Shown here piece after piece: positions 9,769 through 20,462 of a stretch of DNA of 64,000 nt. This DNA is from Gnetum montanum (taxonomy: Eukaryota; Streptophyta; Gnetopsida; Gnetales; Gnetaceae), in NCBI GenBank assembly GCA_015680685.1, contig MNCI01020122.1, positions 80,184-144,183 on the forward strand, given 5' to 3'. Numbering within the stretch: the stretch's first letter is position 1; each line of letters begins with the position of its first letter. A program made the position numbers and the translations under genes. The notes below the pieces were generated by a model. That model saw only the letters and a program-made list of their open reading frames with translations. It searched no databases and was not told where the DNA came from.

Positions 9769-12700
9769 TTACGCATCCCCCCTGGTACCACTGTCACCCG
9801 TATCCCTTAAGTCCGCATCCAACCCTAACAAATCATCCTCGAGTGGGCCGTCCCTTTTAGAGGCCATTCCTTCATGAGTAATGACATCTTCACGAGGTCC
9901 TTGCTCTAACATTGGCTCCACAGGAGGACAGTCTTCGTCATTACACCCTTCTTCCTGTACTTGCTCCTCATCTTGTCCACCTTCTTCATCCACTCCTTGT
10001 ACCTATACACAATAAATACATAAGAAAAAACCATGATAGGATGAACTAGAAAATTTAAATTCAATAACACTCAAACTTACTCGCGATGGTCCTGCTTCCG
10101 CAGCAAAGGAGAGCTGATCTTATCCGACCCATAGGCGCTGCATAATTTCATCCTCAGTTAATTCAGACCATACTCCATTCCCCAGATTAGTTCCAGCCTT
10201 CACCTTCCCTTTCTTCACACTAGTCCATTGGGGCGGTTTAGGGAAAAAAGTAGGGACTATAGTCTCGCCCCCAAGAAGAGCAATTTCTCTCTCTGGGGAC
10301 ACGCTTACTGTTACCTGCTCCTGGAACTTCTCGAAGGCTTTGGATGCACCAATGACGTCAAGGAATACACGCAAGGATTGAGCTTTGACGGCAGAATCTT
10401 GATAGTGCTGATGATAAGCGATACTTTCTCACTTATATAGATGCTTATGCTCTTTTTCTTTTTGCCCCCACTCTTGCACACTTGTGCAAAAATCCTTCCA
10501 GTCTTGGTTTTTCTGGGCCAACAGCTCTATTTGCATCCTCTGCTCCACCAATTCCCGACTGGTTTGCACGTTGTTCCTGACCACGGTCCAATAGCGAGCA
10601 TAGTCAATAATAGCCATACGCTAGTCCTCTTCACCTGTTCCCCGCGCCTACATGAATTCACATCATGATTTTAAGTCTCCGACCTCTTTGGTCAGAGACA
10701 CCCTTTTCCTCTCCGACCTCTACAGTCTCTTCTAGAGGTCTTCATTGACATTTCGACTCTCCCACAAGGAGCGAGTCGAGCGTAACGCACATTTATGCAT
10801 TTCCTCATAAATGTTGTGTGGCACGATCGCCCCGTTTGACGAAGGCTCCACTATGTCCAAGTCAATGGGCTCTGTAGGGTCCCATCGAAGGCGAGCTCCT
10901 GATAACAAACATTATCAAACGTAAATAAAACATTACAACTTCATAATAAAATAAGCGTACATTAGCAGTAACATACCAGCCCCAGGATCGACATGCTCGA
11001 GGTGCTCGATCATATCGTTGACAACGCCTTCCATGAAGACAAACTTGTCAGGAAATTCTCCCCACACTCTACTTACAACGGCGGACGTGGATGCATCTTG
11101 TTCATCTATAGCGTAATTAAGTTAAAATCTCTAGTTATTAACAAAATTGCTTAAAAATTCTAGTACGCTCATTACCTCTGCCTTTTATAGTGGGAGGTGC
11201 ATCAACATTTTCCGCCTCCTCCCTCTCCTCGCACACAAGGGCCTGTGCATCGCTTATTCTAACAGCTAGGGCCTCTTCTTCCAAAACTAGGGCCCCTTCC
11301 TCACGTCGTAATACCACTGCCCCTATTTCAGGGGTCAACTACTCCGTAGGTCTCGCTGTTCATGTCACATAACACATTTAAATAATTTAGAATACCTTGA
11401 ATAAAGCTGCATAATACAGTAATTGCCATAACCTCCACTATGTCTCTACACTTACCAGGCAGAGGTTTACTCCGCTGAACTCTGACTTGTACTGTTCTGC
11501 TCGTGCCACTTGCTGGTTCCACAAGGGCCTCGGTTAAGCGAGGCCTTTTACGCTGGACCGAGGTGTCTACAATCTCTGTAGCCAGGCGCTTTCCCTGCGA
11601 TGCGTCACCTGTGTAAGTGGGAACCACCCCACCTTCACTGTTAGGGCCCCACACTCGAGGTGCCGCCAAATCCCTTGTCGTTATAGACTGAGACTCCCCA
11701 ATTCCCTCCGGAGGATCCTGTCCTCGGGTAGTGCCGAAAATATGGGAAATCTAAGGTTTGGATAGCTGGTCTTGGTCTTGTTGTACCCAGACCCCATTCC
11801 TCTGGATAACCAAAAATTCGGCAAAACGCCGGAGGAAAGCTATGAAGAAGGCGAAGTGCACACTGAAACATGACTTAAGCATCTGACGGAGCCTGATCAT
11901 TTCAGTGCGTAACCCCTCAACGAAATAACTTGCCTAGTCGAACTAGGTTCCCTCCACCATCACCTCCCGCATGATATGGGCCTGTTCTATAGTAAAGAAC
12001 CTCCCTTGCGAGAGTGTTTTGGGGAAAGCCCGGGCCCAGAAGAGGGGATAGATAGTCTTGGCGATTTCTAATTCGATCTTTTCACAAGGAATCCCCTTAG
12101 TTTCCTTCTTGGTCCCTAGCCACTCCTCCAACTCTTCCTGACATTTGATGCTCCTCCTCGATTTTTCCTCTATAGGAAGACCGTCAAAGGGGACGCCGAA
12201 GAGGTCAGTGAACAACTAAGTGTCGATATCAAAATTTATGCGCATGTGATGCACACGCGTGCAAAAACGCTCAGCTCCCTCGCTGACGGAGTTAACCAGT
12301 GTTAACATTTCGCTAGCAGGGACATCAAGGGTTACGGTCAGAAAAAAATGCATTAGCCTCACTTCTCGCAGTTTGGTGACCAACGCAACTGGGGCCACCG
12401 TGTGGCCGGGCCAGCGTTGTGCCTCCTTAATATCGCCATAGTGGAAAAGGAGGGTATTCGCCTCGTGGCCAGAAATTGTAATGGTAATCTCCCAGGATTC
12501 CTTGACTGAACAACATAAGACACATGTCAAAGTAGTGAAAACTCTATTACGCAACATTTCAAAAGATAAAACAAAAACAATATAATATACTTTAACTAAT
12601 AACAACAACAAAACCTTACCAGGGCCAAATGGCAAAGGAAATGAAGGAAGTTTCCTCTACACGTTCGCGATGGTAAGGGGCGGGTCCAAAGTCCATTCTT

Positions 12701-13843
12701 CATGTAACCACCCGAGGTTCTGAAAATTCTTGAAAGAATCAGCATAACGGGTGGGATACTCATGAATGTCAAAAGACATCTACCCCATTACACCAGCACG
12801 TACATTGCTGGTGGAAGTAAACTCCTTTATCGCTGTTTCGGTCCAGGTCAATGTATCGTTATTGCCTACTAATCCATTTTCGTTAATGAAAAACCTGTAT
12901 CATATAACACATTATTATCCTACGATACACAAATCCAGACATTAGAAACATATTGATAATACTTCCAGTAAAACAACTTACCCGCCTGAATAATACATTG
13001 TGCCTAGTGGGTTCTGAGAGTAAGTTGAGACATAATGGGCCACGAACAAAGTATTGTACGCATGGTAATAGCTAAACTTGGCCATTTCCTAGATCCAACT
13101 TAAGCACCTCAACCCACTGGCACTAAGTTCGCAGTCTTGTGGACGACCAGTATCGATAGCCCCATCTGTTAAGAAAGCCAGGATGCCCTGCGTAGAACCC
13201 ACTAACAAGTGTTCCAAAATAGCGCCAGCCACATCCCCCGATAGATGCGACCATACAATAATATTGTAGTTATGTAGAAAAAACTGTAGAAACTCTAGTG
13301 CACCCTTTCAGAACCATATAGCCCTCCCCTACAACCGAGTCTGAGGGGGAGGAACATTGGGTACGATTGGGTTTATACAACATAAACCCCCGACTATGTC
13401 CAAGACGATTAGGATGGGTTTCAACATAATACTGTACAAAAAAAATAAACACATTATCATCTAGATTCTGATTGCATGCCTAAACTATAGAAAATTTGCA
13501 AATTACGCTTTAGCTATACAGCCGAAATCACCTAAACCCTTGTAACAGTACAAGGTTTTTCCTAGACAACGGCGATAGCCGCAACATTGTTGTATAAACC
13601 TCCATTTTAACGCGAGGTCCATAGCCTAAAACTTTAATTTACGCTGAATGACACAAAAAGAATAAACACCGCAAAGAAGAAGCATATCACAGAAAGCAAC
13701 ACAAATAAGCAAGGGATGGCCTACCGATTCAGGGGAGTGACATCCCTCACTTTAACCAAAGCCTGTGAAGCATGCTGCAGGCTCCCTTGTACTTCGTCAA
13801 TCTTTGCCAATTTCGCGTTCTTCCCTTTTACTTTCAGTGCCAT
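9769..13843 (-). pseudogene. Antisense eight-exon gene with FCP1/HAD-like domain inside element A
   Basis: Minus-strand exons, first to last: 13725-13843, 12982-13431, 12620-12894, 11456-12505, 11176-11355, 10977-11105, 10081-10898 and 9769-10002. Every intron starts GT and ends AG, and phases match at all seven junctions (2,2,1,1,1,1,0). The total is 3,255 nt, 1,085 codons with the final TAA at 9769. Start is ATG at 13843 (MALKVKGKNAKLAK). Residues about 40-200 resemble an FCP1-type HAD phosphatase. A basic RKRPR patch near residue 600 may be a nuclear signal. Exons 5 and 7 are Glu/Arg-rich and probably coiled coil, and exon 8 is an acidic tail. The rest is unrecognised. There are 17 in-frame stops (13 TAG, 3 TGA, 1 TAA) and no frameshift; each is one C-to-T change from Gln or Arg. 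Either a captured host gene or an old accessory gene of the lineage. Confidence 0.8.
12982..13431 (-). other. FCP1/NIF-like HAD domain, probably inactive
   Basis: In exon 2, KPILIVLDIVGGL (residues about 44-56) occupies the place of the HAD motif DxDGTL. It keeps the first Asp (51), but the second is Val (53). A GALEFLQFFLHNYNIIVWS block (residues about 83-101) matches the FCP1 pattern (RPG.xEFL...VWTS), including Ser101 of motif II. NTLFVAHYV (residues about 166-174) then sits where the family has NTLLVDDSP, so the catalytic Asp pair is replaced by Ala-His. Three nonsense codons interrupt the exon. FCP1-like enzymes dephosphorylate the RNA polymerase II tail; the losses suggest a binding or decoy role instead, by inference. 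Confidence 0.65.
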
Positions 13844-13976
13844 TGTTGCAGTCTTTACACCTTCACACCTTCAAAAATGATGCGTTGTAATTTTTTGCTC
13901 TTTCTCCTTCTCTCTGTGACAGCTGAGAATTCAAATTTGCGATAGCCAACAGCCTGTTTTCAAAAAGAACTACCTA

Positions 13977-13982
13977 CTTATA
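13977..13982 (-). promoter_or_regulatory. TATA-like box of the antisense gene
   Basis: TATAAG within GCATATAAGTAGG on the minus strand, 134 bases upstream of the antisense ATG at 13843. Transcription would start near 13950 and give a leader of about 110 bases. It is the only clear TATA-like word close upstream of the first exon. Confidence 0.4.
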
Positions 13983-14318
13983 TGCAAAATTAACCAACTT
14001 GATGCCCGATTTCCGCTTGACTTGCCCAAATGCTGGTGTCAGTATGAGCTGGAAACCAAAAATCAAGGCATTAATTGCGACAGATATCGCATGCATTATG
14101 GTCTGAAATGACCCTAAACTACTGCATCTTATCTCTTCATAATCAGGTCACATTAATTACAGGCTGTTCACGATGTTCAAAATTCAGTTAGCTTCTCACG
14201 CTTAGAGATGTCACATCACATCCTTTTTCTTTTTAGACTAAACCAAGCATTATTTGTTAAATACTTATGGCATCCAACTTAGCACCTTCCTAATTACTTT
14301 CATGTTTGACAATTTTGC

Positions 14319-14320
14319 AG
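14319..14320 (+). other. Candidate 3' splice site before RT
   Basis: The sense strand reads GTTTGACAATTTTGCAG at 14304-14320, followed 12 bases later by the first ATG of the RT frame. The sequence is T-rich before CAG, and the pol frame is open upstream only as far as this region. Ogre-group elements carry an intron between protease and RT, so this is the likely intron end. The donor is less clear (9167 is one option). Confidence 0.45.
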
Positions 14321-14332
14321 GACAATTGACAA

Positions 14333-17300
14333 ATGGACGAAACTTTATCTGCGCTCCTAGTTTTAACAGGCCCACAGAGGGAAATCATTAGACAATTTGA
14401 TCCCATACTAGTCGAGACTAACCTTGTCCTCAATGACGCAACTATAGCCACATCGGAAACATCTCTAGACTGGCCAGAACAATCGATGCGCATGCTAGAT
14501 CTGAAAGCTGGAGATGTAACCAAAGACCCCCTTAACGAGGTCTCTGTGGTTACATGTAGAGGTGAGACTAAAACTCTTAAGGTTAGCTCCTTACTAGACC
14601 AAAAGGCACATGACAACATAAGACAGGTCCTCCAGAACAACATCATGGTGTTCGCAAGGTCATATGAAGATATGCCGGGACTAGACCCAAGGTTAATACA
14701 ACACAACATAATCCTAGATCCCCATATCAAAGTAGTTAGATAGAAAGCACGAAAGATTAAGCTAGAAGTCGCGCTAGCAGTACGTGATGAGATCACTAAA
14801 CTATACCAGGCTGGTTTTATTCGTGCGGTCGATTACTCAGACTGGGTATCTAACATTGTAGTTGTTCCTGAAAAGACCGGAGGGATACGCATCTGCATAG
14901 ACTTTCGAGACTTGAACAAAGCTACAATCAAAGATAATTTCCCATTACCGAGTATCGACCAACTAGTGGATACAACTGCTGGGCATGCACTTTTATCCTT
15001 CATGGATGGCTTCTTAGGCTACAATCAAATACGCATCAACCTAGAACACCAGCTGACAACCAGCTTCATGACACCCTGGGGGACCTTTTGCTACACCATG
15101 ATGTCTTTTGGGTTAAAGAATGCTAGAGCTACGTATCAACGAGCAATGACATATATCTTTAGCGATTACCTCCTAGGGAGACTGAATGATTATGTTGACG
15201 ATATAGCTGTTAAGTCTATAAAGTCAGAAGATCATTCAGAGGATGTGGAGTTAGTCCTTAAAAGATGCTCTAAATACGACCTCCAGATCAACCCAAAGAA
15301 GTGTGTATTCAGAGTTAAAACTGGATGCATGCTGGGGTTTGTGGTATCGGAAACTAGTATACGAGTAGACCCTGACAAAGTCAAAGCCATTGTTGAATTG
15401 ACACCCCCTACAAATCTCAAGCAATTACGTGGATTGCAAGGGAGGTTGCATTTTATCAAACCGTTCATTTCGAGACTCAGAGATAAGTTACACCCTATGC
15501 AGCACTTGCTCAAAAAGGGGGTTAATTTCAAATGGACAGATGATTGTTAGCATGCGTTTGATAGCTTGAAACAAGAGCTTCAACGCTTGCCAACAGTTTT
15601 CCCACCGCAAAGGGATCAACCGTTTTACATTTACCTCGCAACATCAGACGTAGCCTTAGCTGCATTACTCTATCAAAAGAGGGATGATGGGTCAAAAGTA
15701 CCCATCTACTACTTGAGTCATGCTCTATGTGCGTATGAAATGAGGTACAACGAAGTAGAGCATAATTGCTTAGCATTAGTGTTTACGCTCAAAAAGTGCA
15801 GATACTATCTTTTTCGTAGCCAAGTCAACATTATCTGCAAAAATAACATCCTTAGGGCCATTACGTATAATCTATAAAAAAGTAGTAAAATAGCTCGTTG
15901 GAAAGCTATCATGGCAGAATTCGATCTGCATTACATTGGCCAATCTTCTATGAAAGGCCAAGCGATAGCTGACGAACTGATAACATTGCCTATTGACAAT
16001 CAGGCAACCATAGAGCTTGAATTTCCAGATGAACATGTACATAGTCTAAGCCCTGTCCTAACAGGCCCCGAAGCAACGTTATATTTTGACAGAGCTTCAA
16101 CCATTAAAGGTGGCAGTGCCGCCACAGTCATTTCGCTATCACCTGAGGATGTGCATCTTCACGCTTACTACTTGATGTTTCCCTGTACGAACAATGTGGC
16201 AGAGTACGAGGGGCTCCTCAGGGGATTATTAACAGCCAGAGAGCTTGATGTTCAACACATGGTGATTAGGGGTGATTCGATGCTTGTTATAAATCAAATC
16301 ACAGGAGTCTATGTTTGCAAGGCTGCACATTTACAGTCCTACTGTGATATGGCTAAAGATCTTTTGAAGCGGTTCACAACCATCGATGTCCAACACGTGC
16401 CACGAAATGATAACACTCTGGCCGATGCATTGGCTACATTAGCTTTAAACGTGCTATCACACCTACTTGACACTTGTCCCACATTAATAACAGATTGTAC
16501 AAGTCCTATCATTCAGGCATCGCAAATATCCTCACTACTCGAGGATAGCACACCAGAGTGGTATGACAACATTAAAACCTACCTCTTGCATGGTGAACCA
16601 CTGCACGAACTAACATGTGCACAAAAAGATGCAATTTGCAAGCAAGCTAGGCAGTACGTCATCATAGGAGATAGTACCCTCTGTAGATGCTCTTTTGACG
16701 GAGTACTGCTTACTTGCGTTAACAAAGACCAAGCGCAATGTATAGTTAGTGAAGTCCATGAGGGATTATGCAGGGGACACGTAGCACCACTAGCTATGGC
16801 TTTTAAAATTTGTTGCTTATGGTATTATTGGCCGTACATGGAAAAAGATTGTCTTACAAAGGTTAAAATATGTGACACGTGTCAAAGTTACGCAAACCTT
16901 ATACATGTGTTGCCTACATAACTACACACGACTCAAATCACATGGCCCTTTCAACGATGGAGACTAGACATTATAGAGCCTATCACACTGAAATCTTCCA
17001 CAGGTCATAGCTTCATAATCACCGCTACTGAGTATTTCACGAAGTGGGTCGAAGCCATTCCTTTGCGGAAGATCACATGTCAACAGATCTGTCATTTCAT
17101 TCTAGATAACATTGTAACCAGATTTGGTCTCCCGATGACTATCGTGACCGACAATGGGCCACAGTTTAGCAGTCTGGAAACCAAATCCTTTTGTGATAGC
17201 CTTGGTATTAAACAATCTTTTTCCTCACCTTATTACCTGCAAGCGAACGGTCAAGCTAAAGCAATAAACAAGGTCATTATCAACCTGCTCAAGAAAATGT

Positions 17301-17800
17301 TCGACAACAATAAGAGACAGTGGCATGAAAAGATCCTCTATGTGCTATGGGCGTATCGTACCACATGCAGAACAACTATAGACAGTACACCCTATAGCCT
17401 AGTCTATGGATCTAAGGCGGTGCTTCCTCTCGAATTACAGGTTCCTTCTTTGAGGATGGTCCTCTCCACGATTATAAATGAGGCTCAACACACCGAGTCT
17501 CGGATCACGGATTTGGATTTAGTCAAGGAGAAGTGAATACAGATGCTTGATACCATTGAAAAGTATCAAGATAAGAAAAGGCAGAAGCATTGTCACAATC
17601 TTCAACAATGTCCTATCAAGAAGGGAGATTTGATTCTCAAGGCCGTTCACAAACTAGTAGGCAAGTTCTCTGCAAATTGGGAGGGCCCTTTCTTGGTAGC
17701 TGATGTGTATGGCAATGGCGCATTCAAGCTAGTAGATATCAATGGCAATGAGTTACCGATTCCTGTGAATCATATATATCTGAAGCGGTACTACATCTAA
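14333..17800 (+). pseudogene. pol: Pol of element A: RT, RNase H, second RNase H, integrase
   Basis: One frame, 1,156 codons with its TAA at 17798, interrupted only by TAG 14741, TAG 15548, TAA 15875, TAA 16919 and TGA 17534. Each fits a Gln or Arg codon hit by C-to-T. RT spans about 14740-15500 with YVDD at 15191. The first RNase H (about 15560-15880) has lost its canonical DAS start. The second, archaeal-type RNase H keeps Asp at 16088, Glu in AEYEG, RGDS and a final Asp in NTLADAL. Integrase has an HHCC finger (about 16755-16890), Asp at 16967, Asp at 17150, and Lys (AAA, 17258) where DX35E needs Glu. The C-terminal domain ends YLKRYYI, with no chromodomain. Reverse transcription and integration functions; inactive here. 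Confidence 0.95.
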
Positions 17801-17814
17801 CTGCAGATCCAGTG

Positions 17815-18400
17815 TTAACATCAGGCATGGCAACAATCATTTGCTATGATGCTAAACTGGCAACAATCATCCGCTACGACGTAAAACTGGCACTCTCCTC
17901 ATGCATCCACAATGACGCTAAACTGGCACTGATCGTCCGCTACGACATAAAATTGGCACTACTTGCACACATCTGCCACGACGCTAAACTAGCAACAATC
18001 GTCTGCCATGACGTAAAACTAGCAAGTTGTAACCATCCGCTACGATGTAAAACTGGCAGTGTTGTACAGGCCCGCTAAGATGTAAAACTGGTATTTCCTA
18101 CATGCGTCCACCACAACTCTAAACTGGCACCAGCTGTCTGCCAAGACATAAAACTGGCACAAGTGAGTATCTGTCTACTGAGATGTAAAACTAGCACAGA
18201 TCTATCCCTGGGTCATGACATGAAACTGACATCCACAACATAGTCTGGTGAGACCATAAATCAGCTCCACCACCATCCGCTATGACGTAAAACTAGCATT
18301 TCTCGGTCTGCCCAGACTTTAAACTGGGACCATGGTCTGCTGGGACTTAAAACCAGCAATGACAGTCTACCAGGACTTAAAATTGGGACCTACAAACTGC
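17815..18400 (+). repeat. Degenerate tandem array downstream of pol
   Basis: About 17 copies of a motif around CCGCTACGACGTAAAACTGGCA, spaced about 26-45 bases, start 15 bases after the pol stop. Units become more diverged to the right. Minisatellites between pol and the 3' LTR are common in Tat/Ogre elements. A small ORF inside (17812-18078) is a by-product of the repeat. Confidence 0.8.
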
Positions 18401-19605
18401 CATCATGCAAATCATGCAAGCGTAATCGTCTCCGTGTGACTGCAAAACAAATGGGGTGGGATGTTGGGACAGTCCTAGCATCACTAACTCACAGGCATTT
18501 TGCTGGTTCCTCGGATGTGTTGAAAGGCATACTACTGACCCCTCGGAGATGCCGTCACTGCACCCACTGTAGCAGTGGCACCTCTGAGAGTGTAGTTTCA
18601 CCGACTGGAGCCCCAAAGGAGTTCTCATCAACAAAAACCTTGGGGATCTCCACTCATCATCACTATTAGGCTCTAGCTTCATAGATTTACCTAGTTGGTT
18701 CTTTGCATAATTAGTCAGGTGCACTGAGTCTGATGTTCTTTGGCGGAGATATGCTGGGCCGAGCGTCAATGTTAAAGACTCTAGCCTCGTGCTACAGTTC
18801 CTCCTTCACGGCCCGCTCACTCTGTCTCGCCCCAAACGGTACTTTTTTCAACAACCTGTCCGGTGATTCAACCGAGCAATGGTGTCCTCTATTTTCTTCA
18901 TTGGTTGCAGGTTACTTACTACGAGGATGTCGTTCAAAGGTGCGTTCATCTGAGTGGTGAAATACAAATAGCGTTTTGAGATGGTTGCTTAGGTTAGCCT
19001 GGCCACTCAGGAGTGCATCTCTGTTTTCCTCATAATCCTACCTCTAGCTCTTACTTCCCTGCATCTCCACCATCTGTTTCCCTCATGCAAAATGTGAAAT
19101 GCTTTCCGCATCTACATTACAATCAAGTCCATAAAACTGGCATAACGTAACTCACCTGTTGGATGCAAAAAAAAACCGTGGATCAGCAAAATGGATGAAA
19201 CACAACTCATCCAGGCCACGCAGATGCAACACAATTCGTCCATGCAACCCCCTTCATCTACAAAATGATGGCATAACTCCATGCAAATGCAATCGCAGGA
19301 GAAAGCCTAAGTGCTTATGCGTAAAAAAACTATACTCACTCATTTGCGTCTTTCCCGAATCTCATTTGAGTCTTTCTCGAACCTCACTTGAGTCTTCCCC
19401 AAACCTCTTTCCCCTCACCTCTGTAAGAATTTCCTACCATACCATTTTATCTCCCATTTCCCTCATTTTTGCACTTCTGCTTTGACAGGGCGACACTTGA
19501 GTAACCATTGATGAACGTTGTTGGTACTTTTACCTATTCGGTATTTCGTATTCTTTGTCGACGTCTTTCGGGCAAGCCTTCTAAACGTCAACAAAGAGGG
19601 GTCAT
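18401..19605 (+). other. 3' untranslated region and polypurine tract of element A
   Basis: No convincing gene is seen. Small ORFs on either strand (for example 18377-18769 minus and 18733-18960 plus) show no domain and no repeated partner. The plus-strand primer is probably AAAGAGGGG at 19593-19601, four bases before the 3' LTR. Confidence 0.6.
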
Positions 19606-20254
19606 TGAAACACTGTAGAAATCGCAAATCGGCCTCAGGTGATGATTCATGATTCGGGCGAAGGTTCGCAATAGAAATCCAGAAGACAGAGCAGGGCAAA
19701 GAGGTGTGCAACATCAAGTCTCCAAGTTCCTTACAGATTTCAATCCTACTGTGTTTTCTTTCTTTACGCTACATTACACAAAATAGCGTAGTGTCGCTTA
19801 GCGTAATTCTACTTAGCATAGCCTGATATCAGAAGGTAACTTACTTTGGTGGATTTGATGAAGCTTAAAGCCTAAGCAGCGTAATATGCAACCTGTCACA
19901 TATTCGGCTAAGTCTTTTGCTCAAGGCTGAGTTTATGCTTCGTTACGCAAAGCAGCGTAACGAGCTTCAAGAAAGTCAAAGTCAGAGTCCAAGGAAGTGT
20001 AGCAGATTGACTTCTTCCTTTTTGCAGATTGGTCGCTTTACGCTCATTACGCTATGCAGCACAGGAAAGCATAAATTTATTGTAAAGTTGACCATCTTAC
20101 ACTCTATTATGCTTTGCGGTGTAAATGAGCGTAAAACAACTTGAATCAACTATTTTCATGTTTTATTACACTTTGCCATATGATGCAGCGTGAATGAGCG
20201 TAATGCAGCCTAAGACCAGCTAGGACAATACCAAACACGCACCTGTTATCCACA

Positions 20255-20284
20255 CGCACAATACGCTAATGAGCGTATTGTGCG
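20255..20284 (+). other. U3 hairpin of element A, 3' LTR copy
   Basis: Arms CGCACAATACGCT and AGCGTATTGTGCG are perfectly complementary over 13 bp with a 4-base loop AATG. The 5' LTR copy (4206) differs at two places but still pairs through a G-T. Confidence 0.8.
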
Positions 20285-20454
20285 TAATCATGAGGCAACT
20301 TTGGCAAAATTGGTTGACAATGTACTTTGCCCCTTCTCCCAGAAATGTGATGCGACATAACCAGTTTCAACACAAAGTTTGCCAAGTCAACGACATTCTG
20401 AAAGTTTGAGACACATGTCACCAAGGCCGTGCCTTCTCCACTTACTACCGAACC

Positions 20455-20462
20455 TATAAATA
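20455..20462 (+). promoter_or_regulatory. TATA box in the 3' LTR of element A
   Basis: TATAAATA, same context as in the 5' LTR. Confidence 0.7.

Noticed and set aside
14290-14796. 168-codon minus-strand ORF opposite the start of RT
   Set aside because: Its length comes from codon bias of the opposite RT frame, and it is not joined to the antisense gene, whose first exon and TATA box lie to the left.
15232-15531. Minus-strand ORF opposite RT
   Set aside because: It lies fully opposite conserved RT codons and has no motif; it is a shadow of the pol frame.
5401-17800. Widespread in-frame TAG as a recoded or read-through codon
   Set aside because: TAG also breaks unrelated elements on both strands, and it is accompanied by TAA and TGA changes that fit C-to-T decay. 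No read-through context is shared between sites.
17815-18400. CRISPR-like array
   Set aside because: Units are degenerate and spacing is uneven, in a plant retrotransposon. It is a minisatellite.
18377-18769. 130-codon minus-strand ORF in the 3' untranslated region of element A
   Set aside because: No ATG context, domain or second copy; composition follows the neighbouring repeat.
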